This document shows positions 8,516-17,121 of a stretch of DNA of 64,000 nucleotides, one piece after another. A program made the translations under genes and the position numbers. The stretch covers positions 1-64,000 of the forward strand of contig CAJTVN010000008.1 of the NCBI GenBank assembly GCA_910579685.1, read 5' to 3'. The notes under the pieces were generated by a model. It did no database searches, had not been told where the DNA came from, and saw only the letters and a program-made list of their open reading frames with translations. This DNA comes from an uncultured Lachnospiraceae bacterium. Its GTDB lineage: Bacteria; Bacillota; Clostridia; Lachnospirales; Lachnospiraceae. Each line of letters begins with the position of its first letter. The first letter of the stretch is position 1.

Positions 8516-10387
8516 ATGAATCTGTCCGACGCCGTAAAGAGCATCATAAAACCCCACGAGAAAGATACGCTGACCCCGCTTTCCACTATTTTCGGTGAAA
8601 GGCTTGACAAATCAAATATTCTTTCCGAATACCCAAGACCTCAGATGGTGCGTCAGTCCTGCATCAGCCTCAACGGCAGCTGGGACTATGCCATTACCGG
8701 GGACAGCAAAGCCCCCGCCAGATATGAAGGGCACATTCTGGTCCCCTTTTCCCCGGAGGCCGCCCTCTCCGGCGTTGGAAGACAGCTTGGGCCGGATGAA
8801 TATCTCTGGTACCGCAGAACGCTTCCCGTGGATGAGTCCGCTCTTCATGCGGGGAAACGACTTCTTCTGCATTTTGGAGCCGTGGACTATCTGTGCACTC
8901 TCTTTGTCAACGGTCATAAAGCTTTGACCCACGAAGGCGGCTATCTGCCCTTCGAGGCTGACATCACGCCCTTCCTTCTTCCAGAGGATAACGAGCTCAT
9001 CCTTCGGGTACAGGATTTTACCGAGACAAGAAGCCAGTCCAGGGGAAAACAGACCCTGAAGAGGGGAGGCATTTTCTATACCGCCCAGAGCGGCATCTGG
9101 CAGAGCGTCTGGATGGAGTGGGTTCCCTGCGCCTATATTCACAAGCTGACCGTGCAGGCGGACTACGACACCCGGAAGGTAACCCTGGATCTGTCCATCC
9201 GCTCGCATATGGCAGAAGAATCCCCGGCTCCGCTGACTGCCTGCGCATTTTTTGACGGCAGGGCGCTTGCCTCCGGTGAACTGGTGTTTTCTGCAAACAG
9301 CAGCGCTCTCCCCGCCAAAAGCAGAGCAGCTGCCCCCATGAAGAACAGCGCTGCCCCGAACATCCTTCATGCGAGTCTGGAGCTTTCCGTTCCGGAGGAA
9401 GATTTCCATCCCTGGAGCCCGGAAAATCCCTCACTCTATGACCTGACCGTTTCCTTTGGAGCAGACCAGGTAACCAGTTACTTTGCTCTGCGCTGCTTTT
9501 CCATTGAAAAGCAGGACGGGATTCCTTTCTTTTGTCTGAACCACAAGCCTTACTTCCTCATGGGCGTGCTGGATCAGGGCTACTGGCCGGACGGCCTCTA
9601 TACGGCTCCTTCGGACGAGGCCCTGATTTACGACATCACTGCCATGAAGGAGCTTGGCTTTAACATGCTGCGCAAGCATATCAAGGTGGAGAGCGCCAGA
9701 TGGTACTATCACTGCGACCGCCTTGGCATGATCGTGTGCCAGGACATGGTAAACGGCGGCAGCGCTTACCACATGCCCGTGATCAGCTACCTGCCCACCC
9801 TGTTTCCCCGGCTTTCCTCCCACCTGAAGGATTCCCACTACGCCGCCCTCTCCAGAAAAGATAAGGCCGCCCGCATTCAGTGGGAAAAGGAATGCCTGGA
9901 AACCGTAGACGCTCTCGCCCATTTCCCCTGTATCGCCATCTGGGTTCCCTTCAACGAAGGCTGGGGACAGTTCGACACACGCCGGATCACGGAGCTTGTC
10001 CGAAGCAGGGACAAAACCCGCCTGATCGACTCGGCCAGCGGATGGTTTGACCAGGACTGCGGCGATTTTGTCAGCGTCCACAATTATTTCCGCCCCCTTG
10101 CGGTAACAGTGAAAAAGTGGGAAAACCGGGCCTTTTTCCTGTCGGAATACGGAGGCTTCGCCTGCCACATCCAAGATCATTCCAGTGTGGATAGGATCTT
10201 CGGCTATAAGCGGTTTGACACCCTCGGGCAGTTTCGTGCCGCTTACCATGACCTGATACAAAAATCCCTGCTTCCATTGCGGAAACAGGGACTGTCCGGT
10301 GCCGTCTTTACTCAGCTTTCCGACGTGGAAGAAGAGGTAAACGGTATTTTAACCTATGATCGGAAAATAAATAAGCTAAAGGATTGA
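8516..10387 (+). CDS. Glycoside hydrolase family 2 protein
   Basis: A 623-residue cytoplasmic-type protein with no signal peptide. The N-terminal jelly-roll (about 50-190), an Ig-like domain (about 195-320) and the TIM barrel (about 325-610) follow the GH2 layout. The acid/base is E481 in PFNEGWG and the nucleophile E544 in FLSEYGG. GH2 retaining enzymes include beta-galactosidases, beta-glucuronidases and beta-mannosidases; this short form is often annotated as beta-galactosidase, but the substrate is not decided by these motifs. A residue block at about 260-285 is serine/alanine rich and looks like an insertion in the Ig domain. Its last 26 codons overlap the convergent MATE gene. Confidence 0.88.
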   Translation: MNLSDAVKSIIKPHEKDTLTPLSTIFGERLDKSNILSEYPRPQMVRQSCISLNGSWDYAITGDSKAPARYEGHILVPFSPEAALSGVGRQLGPDEYLWYRRTLPVDESALHAGKRLLLHFGAVDYLCTLFVNGHKALTHEGGYLPFEADITPFLLPEDNELILRVQDFTETRSQSRGKQTLKRGGIFYTAQSGIWQSVWMEWVPCAYIHKLTVQADYDTRKVTLDLSIRSHMAEESPAPLTACAFFDGRALASGELVFSANSSALPAKSRAAAPMKNSAAPNILHASLELSVPEEDFHPWSPENPSLYDLTVSFGADQVTSYFALRCFSIEKQDGIPFFCLNHKPYFLMGVLDQGYWPDGLYTAPSDEALIYDITAMKELGFNMLRKHIKVESARWYYHCDRLGMIVCQDMVNGGSAYHMPVISYLPTLFPRLSSHLKDSHYAALSRKDKAARIQWEKECLETVDALAHFPCIAIWVPFNEGWGQFDTRRITELVRSRDKTRLIDSASGWFDQDCGDFVSVHNYFRPLAVTVKKWENRAFFLSEYGGFACHIQDHSSVDRIFGYKRFDTLGQFRAAYHDLIQKSLLPLRKQGLSGAVFTQLSDVEEEVNGILTYDRKINKLKD

Positions 10388-11756
10388 AAAACGTGGCCGA
10401 CGCTTCCTGCCCGAACTGCCGGTTCAGCTTTCTGCGGACATGGATATAGGCCGGAATCAGGAAGAGATCCGCCGCCACCCACGCCATGGGGTTGGAAAAA
10501 CATGCACCCAAAAATCCAAGCTGCGGAACCAGAATCAGGCCTGCCAGGGTTCTTGCCACCATCTCAAACACACCCGCCAGAATCGCAAAGGTGCTGTAGC
10601 CCATTCCCTGAATCATGAAACGGATAATGTTTACGAAAGCCAGGGGCACATAGAAAGCGCTGTTTATGATCAGCATCTGTCTGGCGTTATTCAGAATTTC
10701 AATTTCACTGGCACTGACAAAAAGCTGTGCGAAGTTGGTGCCGAAGAAATACATGGCGGCAAAAGCGCACAGGGAATAGCCCACGCCAAGCACACTGCAG
10801 GAGAACAGGCCCTTTCCAAGGCGGTCCAGCCGTTTGGCCCCCACGTTCTGCCCTCCGTAGGTCGCCATGGTGGAGCCCATGGCATCAAAAGGACAGCTGA
10901 AAAACATACTGACCTTTCCCGAAGCCGTCACGGATGCCACGGCAATGGAGCCCAGGGAGTTTACCGCAGTCTGCATGATCACCGAACCGATGGCCGTGAT
11001 GGAATACTGCAGGCCCATGGGCACGCCCATGCTGCACAGCAGCTTCATCTGATGCGGGTCCGCCTTCCACTCTTCTTTCGTAATATGTAAGATCTCATAT
11101 CTTCTGATCATATACCGCAGGCAGAGAAGCCCGGAAATCAGCTGGGAAACCACGGTGGCGGCAGCGGCGCCCGCAACCCCCATCTTGAACACCACGATAC
11201 ACAGAAGATCCAGCCCGATATTAAGCAGGGAGGAAATCACAAGAAACATCAGCGGCGTCCTGGAATCTCCCATGGAACGGATGATTCCTGACAGGATATT
11301 GTACAGGAAAGTAGCCGGTATCCCGATAAAAATAATAAGGATATAGATGTATGCCTCCTCAAAAATATCCTCAGGCGTGTTCATCCAGGTCAGTATATCC
11401 CGGCACAGAAGCGATACCAGCAGCGTAATCACCACCGCAAATCCCGCAGAAAGCCAGACGCTGTTGGCCACAAACCGTCTCATGCCGGAATAATCCTTTG
11501 CGCCGAACTTATGCGATACCGGAATGGCAAACCCGCTGCAGATTCCCATGCAAAAGCCCACCACCATGAAATTCACGGAGCCAGTGGCCCCCACTCCGGC
11601 CAGGGCCTTCACCCCCAGAAACTGTCCCACGATAACCGTGTCCACCACACTGTAAAACTGCTGGAACAACGCCCCGAACAGAAGGGGAATGGAAAACCCA
11701 AGGATCAGTTTCATTGGCGATCCTTCCGTCATATCTCTTGTTGCATTTCCTGCCAT
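10308..11756 (-). CDS. MATE family efflux transporter
   Basis: A 482-residue protein with twelve predicted membrane helices and the MATE start pattern (GSPMKLILGFSIPLLFGALFQ) and the VDTVIVGQFLG block near residue 45. MATE transporters export cationic drugs or metabolites using Na+ or H+ gradients. ATG 11756 was chosen over 11783 because GGGAGG lies 8 bases before it. The last 26 residues (after VRRKLNRQFG) are encoded opposite the end of the GH2 gene, a basic tail that looks like an extension past the normal C-terminus. A long structured leader lies upstream (11809-11922). Confidence 0.9.
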   Translation of the reverse strand: MAGNATRDMTEGSPMKLILGFSIPLLFGALFQQFYSVVDTVIVGQFLGVKALAGVGATGSVNFMVVGFCMGICSGFAIPVSHKFGAKDYSGMRRFVANSVWLSAGFAVVITLLVSLLCRDILTWMNTPEDIFEEAYIYILIIFIGIPATFLYNILSGIIRSMGDSRTPLMFLVISSLLNIGLDLLCIVVFKMGVAGAAAATVVSQLISGLLCLRYMIRRYEILHITKEEWKADPHQMKLLCSMGVPMGLQYSITAIGSVIMQTAVNSLGSIAVASVTASGKVSMFFSCPFDAMGSTMATYGGQNVGAKRLDRLGKGLFSCSVLGVGYSLCAFAAMYFFGTNFAQLFVSASEIEILNNARQMLIINSAFYVPLAFVNIIRFMIQGMGYSTFAILAGVFEMVARTLAGLILVPQLGFLGACFSNPMAWVAADLFLIPAYIHVRRKLNRQFGQEASATFFNPLAYLFSDHRLKYRLPLLPRRKAE

Positions 11757-11808
11757 TTCTTTTTCCTCCCGAAAAAATTGCAAGCACGCTTTGATTGGTT
11801 ACTTACAG

Positions 11809-11922
11809 AAGTCAACAACCCAGCTGCAGGCAGCGGGGTATGTGACCCTCGCAGCATTCGCCAATATGTCTAAGTCAACCTTCGGTTGACTTTAAGCAGC
11901 CGCTTGGCTCATTGCCTGCTGG
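11809..11922 (-). promoter_or_regulatory. Structured 5' leader of the MATE gene
   Basis: On the minus strand this leader can fold into several stems. An outer 10-bp stem pairs 11913-11922 with 11820-11832 (3-nt bulge). Inside it is a perfect 9-bp hairpin at 11872-11892 (AAGTCAACC-TTC-GGTTGACTT). A second copy of AAGTCAAC at 11809-11816 could replace one arm of that hairpin, which would give two exclusive folds. A weak GGGT/ACCC hairpin lies at about 11834-11849. The pattern resembles a cis-acting RNA switch, but it does not match guanidine-I or any other riboswitch consensus I know. Function is inferred only. Confidence 0.4.
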
Positions 11923-12064
11923 AATCAACTAAGAGTATAATCATATTTTTCAAAAAAGGATAGTAGAAACTTCTATGAAAAAAGTAAAAATCTCTTATCT
12001 TTTTTTATTCATTTTTCCGGAGGGCAAAATCCATGACCGCCGGACTGACCCGGCAAACGCAGCA

Positions 12065-12088
12065 GGCGGATGAGAACCCTCATCCGCC
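12065..12088 (-). terminator. Hairpin terminator of the pentose operon
   Basis: A perfect 10-bp GC-rich stem (GGCGGATGAG / CTCATCCGCC) with an AACC loop lies 33 bp past the stop of the FucI-like gene. The T-tract after it on the minus strand is weak, so termination may be incomplete. Confidence 0.6.
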
Positions 12089-12120
12089 CGCTCTGTCACA
12101 AATTATTCCATTTTCTTTCC

Positions 12121-13605
12121 TTATGCAAAAGGATTCTCGGATTTGTAGAGCATGCCCTTAGGCTGATTGAATCCAATCTCGTCCAGCTCCACGCCGATAT
12201 ACTTGAACACTTCATAGAGAGCCTTTCCGAAATGTCCGAACGCAACCGCGCCGTGATGAGGATAATTGCCCTCAATGAGCACGTGGCGGTAGAATCTTCC
12301 CATCTCGGGAATTGCGAATACGCCGATTCCTCCGAAGGACTTGGTCGCAACCGGCAGAACCTCGCCGTGCGCGATATATGCGCGCAGCTTATTGTCAGCT
12401 GTGGACTGCAGACGATAGAAGGTGATCTCTCCGGGAACAATGTCTCCCTCGAGCGTTCCGTTCGTAACCTCTACCGGCAGGGAACGGGCCATAATCATCT
12501 GATTCTTCATGCTGCATGCGGAAAGCTTCTTGGAATTGGTGTTTCCGCAGTGGAAGCCCATAAAGGTATCCTTGTGCGTGTAATCGTATTTGCCCTTGAT
12601 TGCCTCGTCAAACATATCGTCGGGAACCGTATTGTTGATGTCAAGCAGAGTCACGATATCGTTGCTTACCGCCGTACCGATAAACTCGCTCAGTGCGCCG
12701 TAGATATCAACCTCGCAGGATACGGGAATACCCATTCCGGTGAGACGGCTGTTCACATAGCAGGGAACGAAACCAAACTGGGTCTGGAATGCGGGCCAGC
12801 ATTTTCCGGCGATTGCCACATACTCGCGGTATCCCTTGTGAGCCTCCACCCAGTCGAGCAGTGTGAGCTCATACTGTGCCAGCTTGCTTAAGATCTCGGG
12901 CTTTTTGTTTCCTGCACCAAGCTCTTCCTCCATCTCCTTTACCTTTGCGGGAATTCTCTCGTCTCCCTCATGCTTGTTGAAGGCTTCGAAAAGATCCAGC
13001 TCGGAGTTCTCCTCGATCTCAACGCCCAGGTTGTAGAGCTGCTTGATGGGAGCGTTGCAGGCAAGGAAGTTCAGCGGTCTCGGACCGAAGCTGATGATCT
13101 TAAGGCTCTTAAGCGCCACGATCGCTCTCGCAATGGGAACGAACTCATTGATCATATCCGCACACTCCGCAGCTGTCCCAATAGGATATTCCGGGATATA
13201 AGCCTTGATATTGCGCAGCTTCAAGTTGTAGCTTGCGTTCAGCATACCGCAGTAAGCGTCGCCTCTTCCGCCTACCAGGTCGCTCTGGCTTTCCTCTGCC
13301 GCACCGATAAACATAGCCGGTCCGTCAAAATGCTTTGCCAGCAGCGTCTCGGAAATCTCCGGTCCGAAGTTTCCAAGGTAAACGCAAAGAGCGTTACAGC
13401 CGGCCTTCTTGATATCCTCAAGAGCCTGAACCATATGGATCTCACTCTCCACGATGCAGACAGGACACTCATAGATATCCTCCACATCATACTTTGCCCC
13501 ATAGGCCTCCACCAGAGCCTTTCTCCTGTTAACGGAAAGGGATTCCGGGAAGCAGTCGCGGCTGACTGCCACGATACCGATTTTTACCTTTGGTAAATTG
13601 TTCAT
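12121..13605 (-). CDS. L-fucose/L-arabinose isomerase family protein (FucI-like)
   Basis: A 494-residue protein of the FucI/AraA fold. The metal-binding acids appear as E298 in CEVDIYGAL and D322 in LLDINN, with the same 24-residue spacing as E337/D361 of E. coli FucI, and a candidate third ligand at H450/H451 (YPHHGAV). These enzymes interconvert aldoses and ketoses using Mn2+. The gene is last in an operon with lacI, xylulokinase and DUF4867, so the product is expected to feed a ketopentose to the kinase; the actual sugar is unknown. ATG 13605 was chosen because AGGAGG stands 9 bases before it; ATG 13614 directly abuts the ribosome site. Confidence 0.85.
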   Translation of the reverse strand: MNNLPKVKIGIVAVSRDCFPESLSVNRRKALVEAYGAKYDVEDIYECPVCIVESEIHMVQALEDIKKAGCNALCVYLGNFGPEISETLLAKHFDGPAMFIGAAEESQSDLVGGRGDAYCGMLNASYNLKLRNIKAYIPEYPIGTAAECADMINEFVPIARAIVALKSLKIISFGPRPLNFLACNAPIKQLYNLGVEIEENSELDLFEAFNKHEGDERIPAKVKEMEEELGAGNKKPEILSKLAQYELTLLDWVEAHKGYREYVAIAGKCWPAFQTQFGFVPCYVNSRLTGMGIPVSCEVDIYGALSEFIGTAVSNDIVTLLDINNTVPDDMFDEAIKGKYDYTHKDTFMGFHCGNTNSKKLSACSMKNQMIMARSLPVEVTNGTLEGDIVPGEITFYRLQSTADNKLRAYIAHGEVLPVATKSFGGIGVFAIPEMGRFYRHVLIEGNYPHHGAVAFGHFGKALYEVFKYIGVELDEIGFNQPKGMLYKSENPFA

Positions 13606-13645
13606 TTCAAACATCCTCCTTAAAATGATTTATGATAATTTTTGA

Positions 13646-14266
13646 TTACTCATTGCAATTCAGGTTTTTTCCAATAAGACCCATGGGGCTTCCCTCCGGA
13701 AGTCCTCCCTCCGGGTGTCCCAGAAGCCATTTGTTCTTAGCGGTCAGATGTCCGTCCTCACCGCCCTTATGCTCTCTGTCAAGATCAAGATTCGTTCCCT
13801 TCGGAAGCACAATGGCAACCTTGAAGCCCGCACCGTCAACACCGCAGGGCGCATAGTGCAGCGTGGTGGCATAAACCTCCACCGCCACGCCGGCAGGAAC
13901 CAGAAACGCTTCCACCTTTGACGTGTCATAAGTAAAATCCTTGGTAATGTCCTGCTGGGAACCGAGCATCAAAACGGCGTCCGTGGCAGCCACATTGACC
14001 TCCGAGCTCCTGTGATACTCCAGGGCGTTTAACATACAGTTGTGCCCGTTGCAGTATCCGATCTGAATGGGAAGCTCTCCGTAAGTGATTTCCGCGAGCT
14101 CCTTCATCACCGGAAGCGCCTCCAGTTTCTCATCTCCTGGCACATAAACCACGTCGTCCGGGCAGGGCGTCTCCTCCATCGCTTTCACAAGGCCGGAAAA
14201 ATCAATTCCCTCAATGACCTTTCCGTATTTGCCGAATCTTTCATCCGTTACACTGTAGATCTTCAT
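13646..14266 (-). CDS. DUF4867 family protein, cupin-like
   Basis: A 206-residue protein that fits DUF4867. The centre shows two blocks typical of a cupin-like barrel: ALEYHRSSEVNV (about 82-93) and PAGVAVEVYATTLHYAPC (about 123-140), with His and Glu residues placed as possible metal ligands. The function of the family is not established. It lies 41 bp after xylulokinase and 40 bp before the FucI-like gene, so it very likely acts on the same sugar, for example as an isomerase, epimerase or mutarotase-like enzyme. That role is inferred from fold resemblance and operon position only. The start has a GAAGGGAG ribosome site. Confidence 0.8.
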   Translation of the reverse strand: MKIYSVTDERFGKYGKVIEGIDFSGLVKAMEETPCPDDVVYVPGDEKLEALPVMKELAEITYGELPIQIGYCNGHNCMLNALEYHRSSEVNVAATDAVLMLGSQQDITKDFTYDTSKVEAFLVPAGVAVEVYATTLHYAPCGVDGAGFKVAIVLPKGTNLDLDREHKGGEDGHLTAKNKWLLGHPEGGLPEGSPMGLIGKNLNCNE

Positions 14267-14307
14267 TTTCTTCTCCCTTCTTATTTATTGTTGCTGATGC
14301 CTGCGGA

Positions 14308-15777
14308 TCATTTGATTACATCAAACAGCGGCTTGCAGACAGGGTAAATCTGCTTAAACTGCTGATACCTCTCCTCATATTTCGCAACCAGCTCCGGCTC
14401 CGGCTCCACCGTATCTATAATCTTCACGATCTTTGCCGCCGCTTCCTCCACGTTCGCATACTCGCCGCAGGCAACCGCCGCCAGCATGGCTCCGCCAAGG
14501 GCAGGTCCCTCCTCGCTCTCGATCACGTCCACCTTCAGATTCAGGATATTGGCAATCATCTTTTTCCACAGAGGACTCTTTGCGCCGCCGCCGCAGATCT
14601 TCGTGCGCTCGATCTGAATTCCCAGGGATTTTGCCACCTCAAAGGAATCCCTCAGCGCAAAAGCGACCCCCTCCAACACCGCCTGGGTCATATCTGCTCT
14701 GGTCGTATCCATGGTCATACCGATAAAGGTTCCCCTTGCATTGGGATTGTTGTGAGGTGATCTCTCACCCATCAGATACGGAAGGAAATATACATGGTTT
14801 TCGCCAAGCTTTTCGATTCCCTGCTGCTCTTTCGCATACTCGTCCGTTCCAACGATATCCTCCATCCACCATTTGTTGCAGGAGGCGGCGCTTAACATGC
14901 ATCCCATCAGATGATAATGCCCGTCCGCATGGGCAAAGGCATGGAGCGCATTGTACTTATCCACCCCGAAATTCTTGGATGAGATAAAAATCGTTCCGCT
15001 GGTTCCCAGGGAAATATTGCACATACCATCGCCCACGGTGCCGGTTCCCACAGCCGCAGCCGCATTGTCGCCGGCTCCCGCCGCCACCTTCACTGTCTCA
15101 GGAATCCCAAGCTCTGCGGCGATTTTTCCTGTAACGGTTCCCACGCACTCATAGCTCTCATAAAGCTTTGGCAGCATCTCTTCCTTAATACCGCAGATTT
15201 CGCACATTTCCTTTGACCAGCAGCGGTTCTTCACATCCATGAGCAGCATGCCGGAAGCGTCCGACACATCCGTGCAGTTCACTCCGGTAAGCTTATAAGC
15301 GATATAGTCCTTGGGAAGCATGATCTTTGCGATCCTTGCAAAATTTTCCGGCTCTTTGTTTTTCACCCACAGAATCTTGGGTGCGGTAAACCCGGTAAAG
15401 GAAATGTTTGCGGTGTACTCCGAAAGCTTTTCCTTGCCGATCACGTTGTTCAGATAATCGCATTCCTCGTAAGTCCTTCCGTCGTTCCACAAAAGAGCGG
15501 GACGGATCACCCGATCCTCCGAATCCAGAATCACGAGACCGTGCATCTGTCCTCCGAAGCTGATGCCCGCAACCTGGGACTTATCCGCCTGTGCGATCAA
15601 TTCCTTTATTCCCTCCATGGTCTGCTCATACCAGTCCTCTGGCTTTTGCTCCGACCAGCCCGGATGAGGAAAATAAAGGGGATACTCCCTGGAAACAATT
15701 TTCTGAATCTTTCCTTCCCCGTCCATCAGCAGCAGCTTCACCGCACTGGTTCCCAAATCAATTCCTATGTACAGCAT
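14308..15777 (-). CDS. xylB: Xylulokinase (FGGY family)
   Basis: A 489-residue FGGY sugar kinase. The ATP/sugar-binding blocks are readable: GIDLGTSAVKLLL at 4-16, the catalytic-region LWNDGR near 95, GAGDNAAAAVGTG near 235, and ICGGGAKSPLWKKMIAN near 395. Length and the SGQMHG-like SFGGQMHGL block near 75 fit xylulokinase, which phosphorylates D-xylulose to xylulose 5-phosphate. FGGY members vary in sugar, and the partner isomerase here is FucI-like, so another ketopentose remains possible. It lies 101 bp after lacI; a TATAAT box and a small TTGTC/GACAA repeat in that gap hint at a weak internal promoter. The ribosome site is AAGGAGGG. Confidence 0.9.
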   Translation of the reverse strand: MLYIGIDLGTSAVKLLLMDGEGKIQKIVSREYPLYFPHPGWSEQKPEDWYEQTMEGIKELIAQADKSQVAGISFGGQMHGLVILDSEDRVIRPALLWNDGRTYEECDYLNNVIGKEKLSEYTANISFTGFTAPKILWVKNKEPENFARIAKIMLPKDYIAYKLTGVNCTDVSDASGMLLMDVKNRCWSKEMCEICGIKEEMLPKLYESYECVGTVTGKIAAELGIPETVKVAAGAGDNAAAAVGTGTVGDGMCNISLGTSGTIFISSKNFGVDKYNALHAFAHADGHYHLMGCMLSAASCNKWWMEDIVGTDEYAKEQQGIEKLGENHVYFLPYLMGERSPHNNPNARGTFIGMTMDTTRADMTQAVLEGVAFALRDSFEVAKSLGIQIERTKICGGGAKSPLWKKMIANILNLKVDVIESEEGPALGGAMLAAVACGEYANVEEAAAKIVKIIDTVEPEPELVAKYEERYQQFKQIYPVCKPLFDVIK

Positions 15778-15878
15778 GATAACCCTCCTTGAAAATATTA
15801 TATATTGTCATTCAGACAACCGCCGTCCCCTCCGGCTTTTCCCGAACGGGATCCGGCCTTTGCCCGAATCTCTCCCTG

Positions 15879-16955
15879 TCACACAAAATAATGAAGATTC
15901 TCTCTCATGATCACTTCCAGCTTGGAATAGCGCTTTCTCTCCTCCAGCCGCCGTCCGTAACACATCTCCTCAAACAAAACCTTCACCGCAAAATAAGCCT
16001 GCCAGCTCAAATCCTGGTAGATCACCGCATCAATGGAGGAATCCTCCACATACTCCCGTATCTCCTCAAACAAGTCAAAACCGATCAGCCTGATATCCGT
16101 TCTGCCCTGCCGTCTTAAAACCCCGGCGACCACATCCAGCCGATAGGTCAGATCAAAAATTCCTTTCACGCAATCACTGCCCGCCGCCAGGACGGTCTCG
16201 CCGCTTCCGATCCAGTCCATCACCTGTTTCCGGATGTCTTCCTCCTCCATCAGTCCGTATACCGCAGGAAGAAGGCTGACCTGCGGATATTCGCTGATTT
16301 TATCCTGAAAGCCTCTGAGCCTTGCAAGAATATCATGATTGGTCTTGTACTCCTGCGTCACCGGAACAAACACCTGCCCGCCGCCGCTGAGCATTTTCCC
16401 CATGAGCTCCGCCGCAAGCCGGCCGCTCTGGTAATAATCCACCCCCACATAATAGGCGTCCGCATTCTTGTCATAATCACGACTGAGCAGCACGATACGG
16501 CACTTTCTCTCCTCCAGCTCTCTTAAGATCTCACCGGCAACCTCCCGATGGGAACAGGCAAGGACAAAGCTTCTCACGCCCCGCTCCAGCATTCTCTCCA
16601 CGGCCTGTTTCTGCTCTTGCGGATTCTCCGCGTCAAACTCAGATACCAGCATCATCAGCCCGTCATCGCCAAATTCCTTCACCGCGCGCTGGATCCCCCT
16701 TCTGACCTCACCGGAAAAATAGTTGGCGCTCTTTGACTGAAAACCCACATAGGCAATGGTATAATGCCTGTTCATGGCAAGGTTTCTGGCGTTTCGGTTC
16801 TGCACATAATGATATCTCTCGAGGGCATCCTCCACAATCCGGCGGGTTTCTTCACTGACATTGCCCTTATTCCCCATCACCTTGTATATCGTGGTTCTGG
16901 AAATGCCGATTTGTTTCGCTATTTCTTCTAATGTCATCCGCGATATTTTTTCCAT
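15879..16955 (-). CDS. LacI family transcriptional regulator
   Basis: A 358-residue repressor with a LacI-type helix-turn-helix at residues 7-60 (MTLEEIAKQIGISRTTIYKV) followed by a periplasmic-binding-protein-like sensor domain (about 66-340). The sugar-binding-fold region has the usual VGFQSKSANYFSGEV opening and GFDLFEEIREY near 290. It is the first gene of the xylB - DUF4867 - FucI-like run and stands 21 bp from a perfect 16-bp palindrome with a central CG, the expected operator form, so self-repression relieved by a pentose or its phosphate is likely. Confidence 0.9.
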   Translation of the reverse strand: MEKISRMTLEEIAKQIGISRTTIYKVMGNKGNVSEETRRIVEDALERYHYVQNRNARNLAMNRHYTIAYVGFQSKSANYFSGEVRRGIQRAVKEFGDDGLMMLVSEFDAENPQEQKQAVERMLERGVRSFVLACSHREVAGEILRELEERKCRIVLLSRDYDKNADAYYVGVDYYQSGRLAAELMGKMLSGGGQVFVPVTQEYKTNHDILARLRGFQDKISEYPQVSLLPAVYGLMEEEDIRKQVMDWIGSGETVLAAGSDCVKGIFDLTYRLDVVAGVLRRQGRTDIRLIGFDLFEEIREYVEDSSIDAVIYQDLSWQAYFAVKVLFEEMCYGRRLEERKRYSKLEVIMRENLHYFV

Positions 16956-16975
16956 ATTGTCACCGCCCGCATGTG

Positions 16976-17023
16976 GTTAACACGTGTTAACTATATAATA
17001 TCACCAATCGGAAGCTTTGTCAA
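16976..17023 (-). promoter_or_regulatory. lacI operon promoter and operator
   Basis: On the minus strand TTGACA (17018-17023) and TATTAT (16995-17000) are separated by exactly 17 bp, a near-consensus sigma-A promoter. The perfect palindrome GTTAACACGTGTTAAC (16976-16991) lies at the expected transcription start, where bound LacI would block initiation. No second copy of the full palindrome was noticed in the window. Confidence 0.8.
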
Positions 17024-17030
17024 CAGAGAG

Positions 17031-17069
17031 AAACAGGAGAATTCACGTTCTATAGGAATTCTCCTGTTT
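17031..17069 (-). terminator. Hairpin after the LacZ-type gene
   Basis: A perfect 14-bp inverted repeat (17031-17044 with 17056-17069; AAACAGGAGAATTC arm) encloses 11 nt, about 53 bp past the stop of the GH2 gene. It has only a short T-run, and it also lies just upstream of the lacI -35 box, so it insulates the two units. Confidence 0.6.
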
Positions 17070-17121
17070 CATGGAATGTTTTTCTCTCAGCGCCGCATTT
17101 TGTTTCCTTATCTATACAAAT

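Larger units (their letters stand above)
11757..12120. other. Gene-free stretch between MATE and FucI-like genes
   Basis: No coding region is supported. The part next to the MATE gene contains nested inverted repeats (see the leader entry), the middle (11925-12030) is very AT-rich and probably carries the MATE promoter, although no clean -35/-10 pair could be picked, and the part next to the isomerase gene holds a hairpin at 12065-12088. Confidence 0.7.
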
